A stretch of 64,000 nt of DNA, from assembly GCA_947579605.1 (NCBI GenBank), contig OX388318.1, positions 25,096,098-25,160,097 on the forward strand. The letters run 5' to 3'. Positions 30,601 to 39,289 of the stretch are shown here, piece by piece. A model generated the notes under the pieces. It was not told the origin of the DNA. It searched no databases and worked only from the letters and a program-made list of their open reading frames with translations. A program made the translations under genes and the position numbers. Source of the stretch: Athripsodes cinereus. Its lineage: Eukaryota; Arthropoda; Insecta; Trichoptera; Leptoceridae. The first letter of the stretch is position 1. Every line of letters begins with the position of its first letter.

Positions 30601-33000
30601 TGCTGTTTTCTCTCTATCCTTAGGTTCCAGTCCAACCTGCCAATATCCACTCTTCAAATCCAACGTTGAAAAGATTTTACAGCCAGCCAATGTGTCCAAC
30701 GTATCATCAATACGAGGCAAAGGGTAACTGTCCTTCTTAGTAACATTATTAAGTTGGCGAAAATCAACACAGAACCGAGTTGAGCCATCCTTCTTCCTAA
30801 CCAGCACTACAGGTGAACACCATGGACTGCTTGACGGTTCTATTACCTTGTCCCGTTCCATATCTTGAATAATTTGATCTGCTTCCGCCCGTTTTGCTAA
30901 AGGTAATCTTCTGGGTACTTGACGAATGGGTCTTGCATCACCTGTGTCTATTCGATGACTAACAACACTTGTTCTTCCTTTGGGTTGACTTGGGTTCTCG
31001 AAGACATCCTGATTTCTAGCGATGAAGGATCTAATCTGTTTGCTCTGTTCCTTGGTAAGTTCCTTACAAGCCTCCTTCACTAAGTCGTCAAGGTGTTTTG
31101 GTACCTCCTCTGAAGAAACTTGGCCACCGCTCACTCTACATGTTACTGACGAAACCGATGAACACATACTTAAATAAACTCCTTCTTTGATAGTCACTGG
31201 ATAGTCATTGATATTCATTAGCCTGACCAAAATATCCTTTTTAGCTTGAATCAGGACTCTCGCAATCAACACTCCTTTTCCAGCTTCAGTATTAGCGTTG
31301 GACTCCACTACTAAAACATGTCCATTTGGAATGTCACAATCTAAGTAGGCTCGTACTAACATTTCACTTTGTTTTGGAATAGTAACAACTTCTGCCGCAA
31401 GCACACGTGTAGCGAATTCTTCATGCTCTTGTACAAGAATATCTTCATCCCCAATTTTCAGAGTTCGCCTCTTCAGATCCAGTTTGAATCCATACTTCGC
31501 CATTACATCCATTCCAAGAATAACTTCCTCCTCTATCTCAGCCACCAACACCTGATGATCGAAGATGGTGCTTCCAATGTGAAAGTTGGCAACTGTCTCA
31601 CCGCATACAGACGCCGACTCTCCAGTTGCCGTCCGTAATGTCCATTTAGTTGATTTTATTTGTTTTTTTTCGCAAACTAAATCAGGTCTCATGATTGTCT
31701 TTGTTGCTCCAGTGTCCAACAAAAGTTTCAAATTCTTTCCATTTACTTTGCCATTTATAAACATGCTGCTGACTTGTCCGCTGAACGACGCAACATCTGC
31801 ATATCTCTTCGAGGCATTGGCAATGCGGGTCGACAGTTGCCCCTTTCCATCAACCCTTTTTAGTTTTCCTGGACACCGATTACGCAGGTGTCCAATTTGT
31901 CCACAGTCCCAGCAACGTAGTTGTCTCTTTTTTCCTTTCAAGGCCTCCAAAACCTTCTTAACTACGTCTTCTATTGAAAGTGGTTGATTTTCTTGTACAG
32001 CTTCCATCACACAGGATTGAGCGTGACCTCGTACGGATTGTCTTACAGCTTCAAATTCGAGTGCTTGGGTTAAAGCATCCCTAAGAGTTTGTGGTCTAGC
32101 CAGTTTTATAGCTTGTTGTGTCTCACTTGCTCGTAGTCCATCCAAAAACTTGTCTACTGCAAGACTTTCACATACATCATCAGAAACTGTAGGGTATGCA
32201 CATCTCACTAGACGCGCTACATCCGCCTCGAATTCCTGTAGAGTTTCATTGGGCCTCTGCACACGATTCTTCAACTGTGACCTATAAACTTGTTCCACAT
32301 GCTTTTGTCCAAATCGCATCTCCAGTCTCTCAACCAAAGATTTAAAGTTTTGTCTGTCCGCAAGCGGAATCATCTGAAGGACTCTTAAAGCATCTCCTCG
32401 TAAAGATATACTCAATACTGATGCTTTTCTTGTCATCGACCAGCCATTTATCATAGCTACTGTTTCGAACAAAGTTAAGTACTCTTCCCAAGAGTTCTTT
32501 CCATCAAAAGTTGGCATATCACTACGCACATGCTCCACCATTGAAGATGCACCACTCTCTACACACTTGAACTCTGTGTCCACCGTTGTGTTCTGCTCAA
32601 AATCCGTTCTTGCTGTTGAAGAAAGCGCCTGATTCTCCAAAACTTTCACCTGCTTTGTTAACTCGCTAATCCTTTCATCAAAGGACACAGAATATTCTTG
32701 AAACTTCCTTTCAATTTCTTCTTTCGTTCCTCTAGAATCTTCTCGAAGCCTTTCTATTTCTTCTTTCATAGCTGTAGCATTTTCTTGAAGCTTCTTTTCG
32801 ATTTCTTTATAAAGCTCACTGGTGGTTATAGGCAACTCGAAGATATATGTTTCCGGATCTTCACCTGCTTCTTCCATCACCTTTCTTAGTCGAAGTTGGA
32901 GCACACCCTTCGTTCCAGATGTATCCGCGTCTCTTTCTTCTAGTTCGCGCTTCAGATCCACCACTTTCAAGTCAAGTAGAGTTAATTTTTTTGATGACAT
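27664..33000 (-). CDS. gag-pol: Gag-Pol polyprotein with SAP-like, macro and CCCH domains
   Basis: This single frame of 1778 residues would supply all proteins for reverse transcription and integration of the element. Domains by residue: SAP-like helix-turn-helix at 8-44; coiled coil about 60-125; Gag core about 155-320; CCHC knuckle C363, C366, H371, C376; aspartic protease DTGA at 429-432; reverse transcriptase about 690-870 with YLDD at 843-846; RNase H about 984-1105 with D990/D992, E1033 and D1058; integrase zinc-binding region with H1223, H1230, C1260 and C1263; catalytic D1292, D1352 and E1388 (spacing 59 and 35); GPY at 1528-1530. Unusually, a macro domain follows at about 1597-1741 and a CCCH finger at 1752-1770. 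The start at 33000 is the first ATG of the frame and lies 67 bases inside the 5' LTR edge. No frameshift separates gag from pol. No envelope is present. Confidence 0.96.
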   Translation of the reverse strand: MSSKKLTLLDLKVVDLKRELEERDADTSGTKGVLQLRLRKVMEEAGEDPETYIFELPITTSELYKEIEKKLQENATAMKEEIERLREDSRGTKEEIERKFQEYSVSFDERISELTKQVKVLENQALSSTARTDFEQNTTVDTEFKCVESGASSMVEHVRSDMPTFDGKNSWEEYLTLFETVAMINGWSMTRKASVLSISLRGDALRVLQMIPLADRQNFKSLVERLEMRFGQKHVEQVYRSQLKNRVQRPNETLQEFEADVARLVRCAYPTVSDDVCESLAVDKFLDGLRASETQQAIKLARPQTLRDALTQALEFEAVRQSVRGHAQSCVMEAVQENQPLSIEDVVKKVLEALKGKKRQLRCWDCGQIGHLRNRCPGKLKRVDGKGQLSTRIANASKRYADVASFSGQVSSMFINGKVNGKNLKLLLDTGATKTIMRPDLVCEKKQIKSTKWTLRTATGESASVCGETVANFHIGSTIFDHQVLVAEIEEEVILGMDVMAKYGFKLDLKRRTLKIGDEDILVQEHEEFATRVLAAEVVTIPKQSEMLVRAYLDCDIPNGHVLVVESNANTEAGKGVLIARVLIQAKKDILVRLMNINDYPVTIKEGVYLSMCSSVSSVTCRVSGGQVSSEEVPKHLDDLVKEACKELTKEQSKQIRSFIARNQDVFENPSQPKGRTSVVSHRIDTGDARPIRQVPRRLPLAKRAEADQIIQDMERDKVIEPSSSPWCSPVVLVRKKDGSTRFCVDFRQLNNVTKKDSYPLPRIDDTLDTLAGCKIFSTLDLKSGYWQVGLEPKDREKTAFSIGSGLWQFIVMPFGLCNAPATFERLMESVLRGLSWETCLVYLDDIIVLGKCFEEHLRNLEQVFSRLRAANLKLNVKKCTLFRRQVNYLGHVVSEEGVAVDPEKIRAVQDWPTPKDKHEVRSFLGLSTYYRRFVLGFADIAKPLTKLTEESNEFIWDSKCQCAFEELKKVLINSPILSYPRAEGNFILDTDASNVGIGSVLSQVQDGQERVIAYFSKVLSRPERNYCVTRRELLAVIKSVEHFRKYLYGRKFLLRTDHSALVWLLRFKNPEGQVARWIERLQEYDYDSEHRAGLRHKNADALSRRPCPEDCQHCNKAEERFVMIRRTTVIDNFWQDDEIRAHQLEDPDLGLLMQWKENDRKPSWEEIASCSPNVKSYWAQWQSIVVENGLLKRILESEDGTQQKQQLLVPRKRVPDVLKLLHDDVSGGHLGVKKTTEKIRQRFYWVRYTEDVKDWCRRCVTCATSNGPQKQRRAPMRQYNVGSPFERIAIDIAGPFPTTERGNKYILVAMDYFSKWTEAYALPNQEATTVAEILVRELISRFGVPLELHSDQGRNFESAVFQQVCEILGIRKTRTTALHPQSDGMVERMNRTCGKYLSKAVSDHQKDWDEYIHLFLLAYRSAIHETTGQTPASVIFGRELRLPCDLQYGSKPGEDLVGEDYVSELRRKMNDIHERVRANIQVASDRMKERYDVKAVEGGYQAGDLVWLFNPQRRRGYSPKLQKSWEGPYEVIKRINDVIYRIRRKSNGKPRVVHFNRLAPFLGDNKSEGNNPIVQVCKVLSEEKSFEEFMKTPQRRIHHGVTIEVEQDLFDTPEDYVLAHCLAQNAKFTNGIAKVFKKKYGILEEIKAKSLKIGEAVHLQHGERHIFYMVNKAIPEEQTEYVQMWHCLQSLRDQMLQMNLTKLGIARISGSMDWKVVRNMIEEIFCNTGINVLVCCFNPGYSENIKKSVPCYFFKTSHCREDSGCSYLHPENSFGTN
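27691..27747 (-). other. C-terminal CCCH zinc finger within Gag-Pol
   Basis: C1752, C1760, C1766 and H1770 give C-x7-C-x5-C-x3-H, the CCCH spacing seen in RNA-binding fingers. It ends eight residues before the stop. Function could be RNA or poly(ADP-ribose) binding; the sequence alone does not decide. Confidence 0.75.
27778..28212 (-). other. Macro domain (TARG1/OARD1-like) within Gag-Pol
   Basis: Residues 1597-1741 follow the pattern of the TARG1 macro domain, which removes ADP-ribose from acidic side chains. Visible blocks are DLFDTP..YVLAHC, NGIAKVFKKKYG, an IFYMVNK strand, ARISGSMDW and NMIEEIF. K1673 and D1714 fall at the positions of the two catalytic residues known in human TARG1 (Lys84 and Asp125), judged by alignment from memory. 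The domain is in frame with integrase and inside the LTRs, so it belongs to the element. An ADP-ribose hydrolase or reader role is an inference. Confidence 0.85.
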
Positions 33001-33049
33001 ATTTTACACAGTCTTTATTTCCACTAAGCACTTAAATATCTGATTCACA

Positions 33050-33067
33050 ACCCCACACCTGACACCA
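33050..33067 (-). promoter_or_regulatory. tRNA primer-binding site
   Basis: One base inside the 5' LTR the sense strand reads TGGTGTCAGGTGTGGGGT. The first nine bases fit the 3' end of an insect tRNA-Leu (..CTGACACCA), and the fit weakens beyond that. Primer identity is inferred. Confidence 0.65.
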
Positions 33068-33068
33068 G

Positions 33069-33443
33069 TGTAACGTCAATCGTTTTTCTATAACTTGTGT
33101 CAGGGAAAATAAAGTCTGAATTCAATTAAAAGGATGACATCTTGAAAATTAACAATTTATTTAAACGTTTTTATTTATTTACAATTATTATTTATTTAAA
33201 ATACATATTACAACATCTATTATTTATATATACGTCACATATTATTACAGTTCACACAGATTTCTTATATACACATTATATAACATCTTTCTTCAAGCCT
33301 ATCTAGATCTTTCTTTTTTTCATCAAAACCAAAACAACCACCTGTCATTATTTTCCAAACATTCCATAACCAAAAATAATATAAAAATTCAAATTCATTA
33401 AACTTCCAAACTTAAGTACCCTCCTAATGGTGATTACGTAACA
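33069..33443 (-). repeat. 5' LTR
   Basis: 375 bases, matching the 3' LTR except for C at 33077 where the other has A. It ends ACGTAACA next to CTAT. Confidence 0.95.
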
Positions 33444-33896
33444 CTATAATATATCGAATAGTCTACGGTTAGTACTAGATTATACATTTATGTATATAAG
33501 TTCATAAAAAAACAGCTATTATTATTCATAATGAGGATTAACTATAGTTTATACCTTTGTTTTAATGACCTACATCAAGTCAACTCATTTGTTTCAAACA
33601 AACATACACACATGCATATAATATCTACATAAAAAAGTAGTATTAAATGTACGTACTAACCCATACACGTATGTATATAATTATTAATAATATTTACATA
33701 CAATAAAATACATACTTACTCACTTATAACTATTCTGCTTATGATTTTTAAAGTCATTGAGGAGAATGTTATTAATAATTTTTTTTTTTATATGTCTTAT
33801 AATTACTTTCTTATCGATATGGGCTTCTCCCAATATTTTTTTGTTTAAATTTTATAAATACTGCTTGTCTCCGTATCTTATTTCACTTTGTTCTAA

Positions 33897-33943
33897 TCGC
33901 CTGATGATGGAGTCGAGAGTCTCCGAATACTTATTGTAAGCGA
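33897..33943 (+). ncRNA. Hammerhead-like fold, degenerate core (second copy)
   Basis: TCGC, CTGATGA, GGAG/CTCC, GAA, TAC-TTATT-GTA, A and GCGA occur in order. The stem III loop differs from the 18.47-kb copy (TTATT instead of TA) while the pairing bases are kept. It shares the same non-canonical U-A pair. The surrounding 90 bases are also similar. Confidence 0.4.
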
Positions 33944-34013
33944 AGATAACAGTGTCACGTGGAAGATTACTACACACTGTGTTTTTTAAGTATGTATCTC
34001 TATTTCATTCGTC

Positions 34014-34264
34014 TAACCATCAGGTTGGATTATTTCACTTGTCCATCAGATGGACTCCTAGAATCCTCAAATGGCGACCATGGAGTAGCAAAAGAAGCAT
34101 CGGCAGACCACAAAAGAGATGGACTGACGACATTAGTCCAATCGCGGGAAGGAAATGGATACAAAGGGCACATGACCGCGACGATTGGAAGAGTTCGGAA
34201 GAGGCCTATATCCAGCAGTGGAGAGATGGCTGACTATATAGTAAGTAAGTAAGTAACCATCAGG
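34014..34264 (+). mobile_element. 5'-truncated RTE-like LINE tail with target-site duplication
   Basis: The insert 34025-34253 encodes LKWRPWSSKRSIGRPQKRWT, then RAHDRDDWKSSEEAYIQQW, and a stop. It ends with (TAAG)n. TAACCATCAGG occurs at 34014-34024 and 34254-34264. The insert is 229 bases, close to the 223-base relative at 1689. Confidence 0.88.
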
Positions 34265-34689
34265 ATTATCAAATAAAAATTAGGTATTCTCGCTTCAAAG
34301 TTTTGTTCGTAAAGCAACTTAACTTTGTGAGATTAGAGATAATAAAACATTCAAGTCACTGCCCAAATAATATCTAACAATATCTCTGTCACTATACACT
34401 CTCCAATATATTTGTATGTTTACATTGTAATGTAAAAGATATAATAATATGTATTGGCACACAGTATGTCATTCACCTCAAGTAGAAAACAATGCACATA
34501 TTATTATTTAAGTAAGTGCACAACATATTAACAAACTCATGTGTAAATATCTACTGGTATGTCTGTTTTGTGTATTTTGACACAACCATGTAATATTTTA
34601 GTAAGTATAGGTATGTATGGCTTTGTCCTTTTTAGTACCTACCAATTCCTCTTAGACACCGCTGAAAAACTTGGTGCTTAACTGGATCG

Positions 34690-34965
34690 GCTGCAGAATT
34701 CGTTTCATTTAATGACCACATCTCTCAATTCCGTACTGAATTCAAATGGCCATCATTTAAGGATACCCCTAACATTCTTTGCTTCTTTTTTAATGCCTTC
34801 AAGTGTGTAGCTCCTCGATACGTCTTCGAACGATTTGTTCCCCTTTCTTTCCATTATCGATCGCTAAGGTCTCAAAATAATCGACCTCTAGAATTCCCAC
34901 CTCATTGTACACTTTTCACATATCATCTTTCACCTTACATTCTATCAGAATCTGGAACAAACAAA
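34690..34965 (+). mobile_element. LINE C-terminal fragment
   Basis: Pieces of a non-LTR protein end are visible across frames: AEFVSFNDHISQFRTEF, APRYVFERFVPLSFHYRSLR and HCTLFTYHLSPYILSESGT. Frames shift between pieces, so it is a remnant. The clade is uncertain. Confidence 0.5.
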
Positions 34966-35144
34966 TAGTTGGTAAATTTACCAGCGATTTGTTTGCGAAA
35001 AGTTCATATTATAGATTCGTACTAATGAATCGTTTGTACTATTTCTGGTCCTGATCTGATTGTACGTACCAATGATTCGTTGTGAATATTCGTTAGTATT
35101 TTTCTCAGTGTACTTGACACACACTTATACAAAGAATTAAATAT

Positions 35145-35380
35145 ACCTACTTGGCTGAAAATAATGGGGCTCGGAGAAGTGGCCATCCGAGAATCAAATG
35201 GCAAAACCATATCCTACAGGACGGTCACCACGTATTGAATACATTGAATAGGCGAGCATGTATGAGGTATTGTATGACAGTAACGGAAGCGAAAGATGCA
35301 TGCATCAAAGACAGGAGGAAGTGGAGCTCGATACTTTCTGACTACCCCACGAAGGTAGGAAATTTATACTTGCATGAATA
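35145..35380 (+). mobile_element. LINE polymerase C-terminal fragment
   Basis: A 76-residue frame (35151-35381) reads ARRSGHPRIKWQNHILQDG, LNTLNRRACMRYCMTVTEAK and DRRKWSSILSDYP. This is the GRPR..W..H..NRRACM..W..SAYP end of a LINE family also seen at 13384, 36560 and 52155. Confidence 0.75.
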
Positions 35381-35667
35381 ACAAAATTGTCATTATGTAC
35401 ATTATGTACTATATTCTGACAATTATTCATATAAGTGTAAATTTCCTTACATAAGCTTATTCTTTTTTAGGACAATGTACTTTTATTTGTGTCATCGAAT
35501 CCTAAATAATGGCCAAATTGACGTAAAATAATGCTTACTCCAGTCGCACGTAATAGAGATTAGTTTAATCAGCAAAATGACAACAATGCCTACGTCATTA
35601 GATTCTTTATACTGATACGTAAGCTAAGAAAATGAATAACAGAAATTTCAAAATTAATATATTTTTT

Positions 35668-36384
35668 ATACCACACCATCTCAACATATTCCACAAGTTA
35701 GGTAACCAGCAGCGGCATGCCTTCCATACATGCAAATATGCGACGCATGCCCTACAATAAATGTAAAATCTTAAAAATTGTCTAATATAATAGTGTAGAA
35801 CAAGCATGTCAAACTCAAATCCTAACTCGGGCCAAATAAAAAATTAAAAGTTTATGTGGGCCACAAAAAATGTTTATACTGTAAACTAGGTTTATTTTGA
35901 AAAGTATAAAAGAAGGTAAAATTAATATTTTTTCCCAGATGTTGTTTGACATGCGTAGAAATAACCGTATTTTCGTGGTATATTTTTGTGTAAATATAGC
36001 CAAAGGTACCGTTTTTTAAACACATTTTTACAAACAATTGAAAGCAGAAAACGACTATGTAAAAAATTAATGAATGAAGAAAAATATAATATGTGGAGCC
36101 TATGATTATTTGTAAATATTTTTTTAATTTTTTTTTATTCCCTTTAAATTTTCTAATTTTTTTGTACTGTTATGCAAGATTATTTTTTTGTACCTTTATG
36201 TTATGTACTGTGGGCCGCATGCGGCCCGCGGGCCGCAAGTTTGACATGCTTGGTGTAGAATATCATTTTAAGATTATTTATGAATTTCTAACTATTATAG
36301 TACTTGATTTTTAAGATTTATTACCTTATTTTAGGGCATGCGTTGCATATTTGCATGTATGGAAGGCACGCGCCTGGTAACCAG
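35668..36384. mobile_element. Family I inverted-repeat element carrying an hAT insertion
   Basis: GCCTTCCATACATGCAAATA at 35719 has its complement at 36344-36370. The similarity continues inward (CGCATGCCCTA..TCTTAAAAAT), so the outer element is roughly palindromic. The hAT at 35801-36252 lies in its centre. A short family B fragment (35668-35710, minus) abuts the left side. Confidence 0.6.
35793..36260. mobile_element. hAT-type non-autonomous element, 8-base duplication
   Basis: The 452-base element (35801-36252) has 15-base perfect terminal repeats CAAGCATGTCAAACT, with GGGCC-rich sub-terminal sequence. It is flanked exactly by GTGTAGAA (35793-35800 and 36253-36260). No transposase is encoded. 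The related site at about 17000 lacks the insert. Confidence 0.93.
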
Positions 36385-36556
36385 TATATAATGAACAACC
36401 AAGCTGTGCTCTCCGTGCCAATAAGTCATTCAATAACATTTAGGATAAGTGGCAAAAATCATCGTTGAATGAAAAATTTCTTTATTTTTTCGAGCACCTG
36501 CCTTTTACAGGACATTCAAAAACATTTCGGAAAGAGTGGGAGACCAATTGGGTACT
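36375..36556 (-). mobile_element. Family B repeat copy
   Basis: Contains GTGCTCTCCGTGCCAATAAG, GAGCACCTGCCTTTTACAGG and GAGTGGGAGACCAATTGGG, in minus orientation. The 3' third is diverged. Confidence 0.75.
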
Positions 36557-36559
36557 TTA

Positions 36560-37020
36560 ATTTCACGCCGTGTCCCAGGTGGGGTAGACAGAGAGGACGG
36601 AACGCCATATAGATATACCCCTACATATTTCCTTCGCTTCCTTTACATTCATACAATTTCTCATACATGCACACCAATTTCTCTTACTCACTCAATACGC
36701 GGCCGTCCTTAAGAATTTGATCCACGTGATTGAGCCACGTGGTTCTTGGACGACTTGGACGACGTGTATTTTCGTAGCTAAAATACACAAGTAACTACGA
36801 AAATTGACACGTTCTAGCAACGTCGCGTCGTCTACATTTGATCGAAAACGTAACTCTAAAATGTGTTTTGACTAGGCCCACTGATATCCTCATTCTTCAC
36901 TCAATCTCGCAGCGTTTTACCAACCATTCATTTCAGTGAACGCATCTCCACAGCATTTATTTCAGTTTCGTCCTTCTTCAACCATGTCCAAGTTTCGATT
37001 ACATACATTCGCTTGTTCTA
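36560..37020 (-). mobile_element. LINE polymerase remnant interrupted by MITE-2
   Basis: On the minus strand, GRPRTTWLNHVDQILKDGRV-like residues and a GGCGTTCCGTCCTCTCTGTC 3' segment are on one side of MITE-2 (36749-36880). On the other side is a WLKKDETEINAVEMRSLK-like region. Both align with the undivided relative at 52155-52695. Frameshifts are present. Confidence 0.7.
36749..36883. mobile_element. MITE-2, right part
   Basis: The centre TTCGTAGCTAAAATACACAA and the right arm ending GACTAGGCCCA are present, followed by CTG. The left arm is largely missing. Confidence 0.7.
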
Positions 37021-37138
37021 TATGGTATTGCATGTTTTGTTTTATAAATGGTAACTATCTCTTGCATGTGTTGGATAATATTATTCCTATTTGCATATGA
37101 CAAATTTTACTATTGAATTTTAAATAATGTTAAATCTA

Positions 37139-37388
37139 TCCCGTGGAGCACCCGGTAAAGAATTGGTCTCCCACTCTTCTACGTAAGTTTTCGAGTGTCC
37201 TGTAAAAGGCAGGTGTTCGAAAAAATTAAGACATTTTACATCTTAAATTCAGCGATGAGGTTTGCCACCCATCCTGAATGTCTTGATTTTATATTGGCAC
37301 GGAGAGGACAGCTTGTATGTTTCTTACATGCGGCTGGTCTGCTGGCTACCCCACTGGTGGGATATGCTGTAATGGTATAGTAGTAGTA
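37139..37388 (+). mobile_element. Family B repeat, reference copy
   Basis: Full-length member of about 250 bases: GTGGAGCACCCGGTAAAGAA, CTTCTACGTAAGTTTTCGAG, GGCAGGTGTTCGAAAAAATT, GGTTTGCCACCCATCCTGAA, CTTACATGCGGCTGGTCTGC, and an end in GGTATAGTAGTAG. A trinucleotide tail suggests a retroposed element, but I see neither a tRNA-like promoter nor terminal inverted repeats. About twenty copies or fragments occur in the window on both strands. The short frames in it (LARRGQLVCFLHAAGLLATP) are shared by several copies but probably not translated. Confidence 0.8.
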
Positions 37389-37389
37389 A

Positions 37390-37731
37390 ATTTTGAATTT
37401 TAAATTTTGAGAGATTTTATATGATGTTATTAATTTTATTTTTCATGACTCATTTGTATTGTCTTTATTGCTTATTGTTTAATCCTGCGATTATTGCTTT
37501 GTGAGCATTATTCTATTAATTTTGTTAACATAATTTACTCTATTCTATTTTAATTGTTGTTTGTTGATTTTATCTGTTGTGTTTAGTTATGTATGTTTTG
37601 TAGAGCACACAAGGGTAATATAGGGATCTTCACTGGTTTGCTTATTGCTAAATATGTTGTAGACCATTGTATTTTTTGTATTAACTGTATATATCCTGTA
37701 AAATTGAAATAAATAAATAAATAAATAAAAT
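37390..37731 (+). mobile_element. LINE 3' untranslated tail
   Basis: T-rich body ending CCTGTAAAATTGAAATAAATA followed by (AAAT)n, directly after family B. No coding portion. Confidence 0.5.
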
Positions 37732-38142
37732 AGGCATAGTTAAATAAACAGTTTTGCTGTTGAGACCCCGGAATGGAATAGATCTCCCACACTTTTGTAT
37801 AAGTGTCCCGTAAATATTGTCTGTATGTTATGTATCAAGGCCCACACACATTAAAATATCATATTATTATATACTACAATAATTTCCTTTGTATTGGTTC
37901 CGTAAATTACAAGAAGTAGATCCATTTAATAATAATATTATAAAACCTATAATAAAATAATGTTTAATAAATTCACTGTACTTTATATGCTGTAATGACA
38001 GCTATTGTGAATCCAACATATAAAATAATCATATAAAGTTGTAGCAGGGGCGGGTTAACTGAGGTCAATTAATAGTGCCCAGGGGGCAGAACAATACCTA
38101 GACACGTACGTATGTAATAGTCTCCTCAATAATGAACATTAT

Positions 38143-38705
38143 AGTGTCTTCACACGAGGCGAATATCGCCAGGAAACCAAAAAATATCGTCGGTCATTTG
38201 AACCGTGTGAACAGATTTACAATGAAATTGAAACGATATAACCAGTAAAAACGACATCGTCACAAGTCGAATACCTTTCAACTTTCGTTTGCTCGATTAT
38301 GTTGGTTTCTCTATACGTGCTGCATTCATATTTATTGTCGAAACTGTTTGTCATTTATTTATTTAATTTAATATGGTAAACAACAGTTTAAAGATATAAT
38401 ATAATACTGGTCTGTTTGTGTTTTTTTTGTGTCGCTTTTGCATATTTCACATTTTTCCCTTATTTAAAAGATGTATTACATCGTGTACTACAACATTATC
38501 GACCAAAGACGCACACTTCGCGATCTCCATCTCAATGTTCGCCATTTATGAAACTACGTCAAAATCAAAGCGCACCTACATAACAGGTTGAATATATTTC
38601 GGTGAACTGACTGAACACGTTACATCTTTATGGACGATCGACGATTTTTGTTTTTTCGTGCAAGCGACATTGTTCGACATTTATGTCGCTTCGTGTGAAT
38701 ACCAC
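38143..38705. mobile_element. Possible DNA transposon with about 20-base TIRs
   Basis: AGTGTCTTCACACGAGGCGA at the left pairs with the complement of GTGGTATTCACACGAAGCGA at the right. No clear target duplication and no transposase frame. Confidence 0.45.
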
Positions 38706-38751
38706 ATAAGGAAGCATGTATTTCAATTTAATGTCTATGTATAGCTGGAAG

Positions 38752-39066
38752 AAATCCATGCGGAAAAGAGTATGGGAGACAAATTCTTCACCGGGTGCTC
38801 TACGAAACAATTATTAGTTTTACAGTACTTCCGTGGAGCACCCATCAAGGAATTGATTTCCCATTCTTTTCCGTAAGTTTTCGAGTGTCCTGTGAAAGAT
38901 AGGTGTTCAAAAAAATAAAAACATTTTACATTTAAATTCAGTGATTAGGTTTGCCACCCATCCGTAATGTCTTAATTTTTTGTTGAACCGGAGAGGACAT
39001 CGTGCATGTTTATTGCATGTAGCAGGTCTGTCGGTTACCCCACCTGTGAGATATGATGGTAAAATA
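38752..39066. mobile_element. Two family B copies, head to head
   Basis: A minus-oriented 5' fragment (38752-38817, GAGACAAATTCTTCACCGGG) is followed nine bases later by an almost full plus copy (38826-39066, CGTGGAGCACCCATCAAGGA to GATATGATGG). The arrangement gives an imperfect inverted repeat. Confidence 0.75.
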
Positions 39067-39213
39067 TGAAGATAGTAGATAGTAATTATAACGGTAAATA
39101 GGGAATTTTAGAGAAATTACAATAATATTATAGTACCTACCTATTTATTTATTCTTTCATTAATTATACAACAGTATTTGAAATATAAAAGTCATAAAAA
39201 CCTACCAAACTGG

Positions 39214-39285
39214 GCACGTTCTCGCAACGTCGTCAACGTTTGAAGGAAAACGTAACGCTTAAATGTGTTTTGACTAGTCCTACAG
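39214..39285. mobile_element. MITE-2, right-end fragment
   Basis: CACGTTCTCGCAACGTCGTC to GACTAGTCCTA, followed by CAG. The left half is absent. The preceding 39139-39214 resembles the LINE tail at 13641. Confidence 0.7.
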
Positions 39286-39289
39286 GAGC

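Larger units (their letters stand above)
27269..33447 (-). mobile_element. Complete Ty3/gypsy-type LTR retrotransposon
   Basis: The element spans 27273-33443 (6171 bases). It is bounded by two 375-base LTRs of the TG..CA type and by CTAT on both sides (27269-27272 and 33444-33447). Order on the minus strand: 5' LTR, primer-binding site, one gag-pol frame, polypurine tract AAGAGGGAGGCAA, 3' LTR. There is no env frame. The single LTR difference (27281 versus 33077) and the intact frame indicate a recent insertion that may still be mobile. Domain order protease-RT-RNase H-integrase places it in Ty3/gypsy rather than Copia. Confidence 0.97.

Noticed and set aside
27664..33000. Envelope gene or retrovirus-like status
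   Set aside because: No signal peptide, transmembrane segment or env-like frame is present between pol and the 3' LTR. The extra C-terminal region is a macro domain and a zinc finger.
28024..33043. Open frames of 60-133 residues on the plus strand across the LTR element
   Set aside because: They lie opposite the 1778-residue Gag-Pol frame, have no domain motifs and are shadows of it.
27273..33443. Domesticated host macro-domain gene
   Set aside because: Near-identical LTRs, flanking duplication, PBS and PPT show that the whole frame is inside a mobile element.
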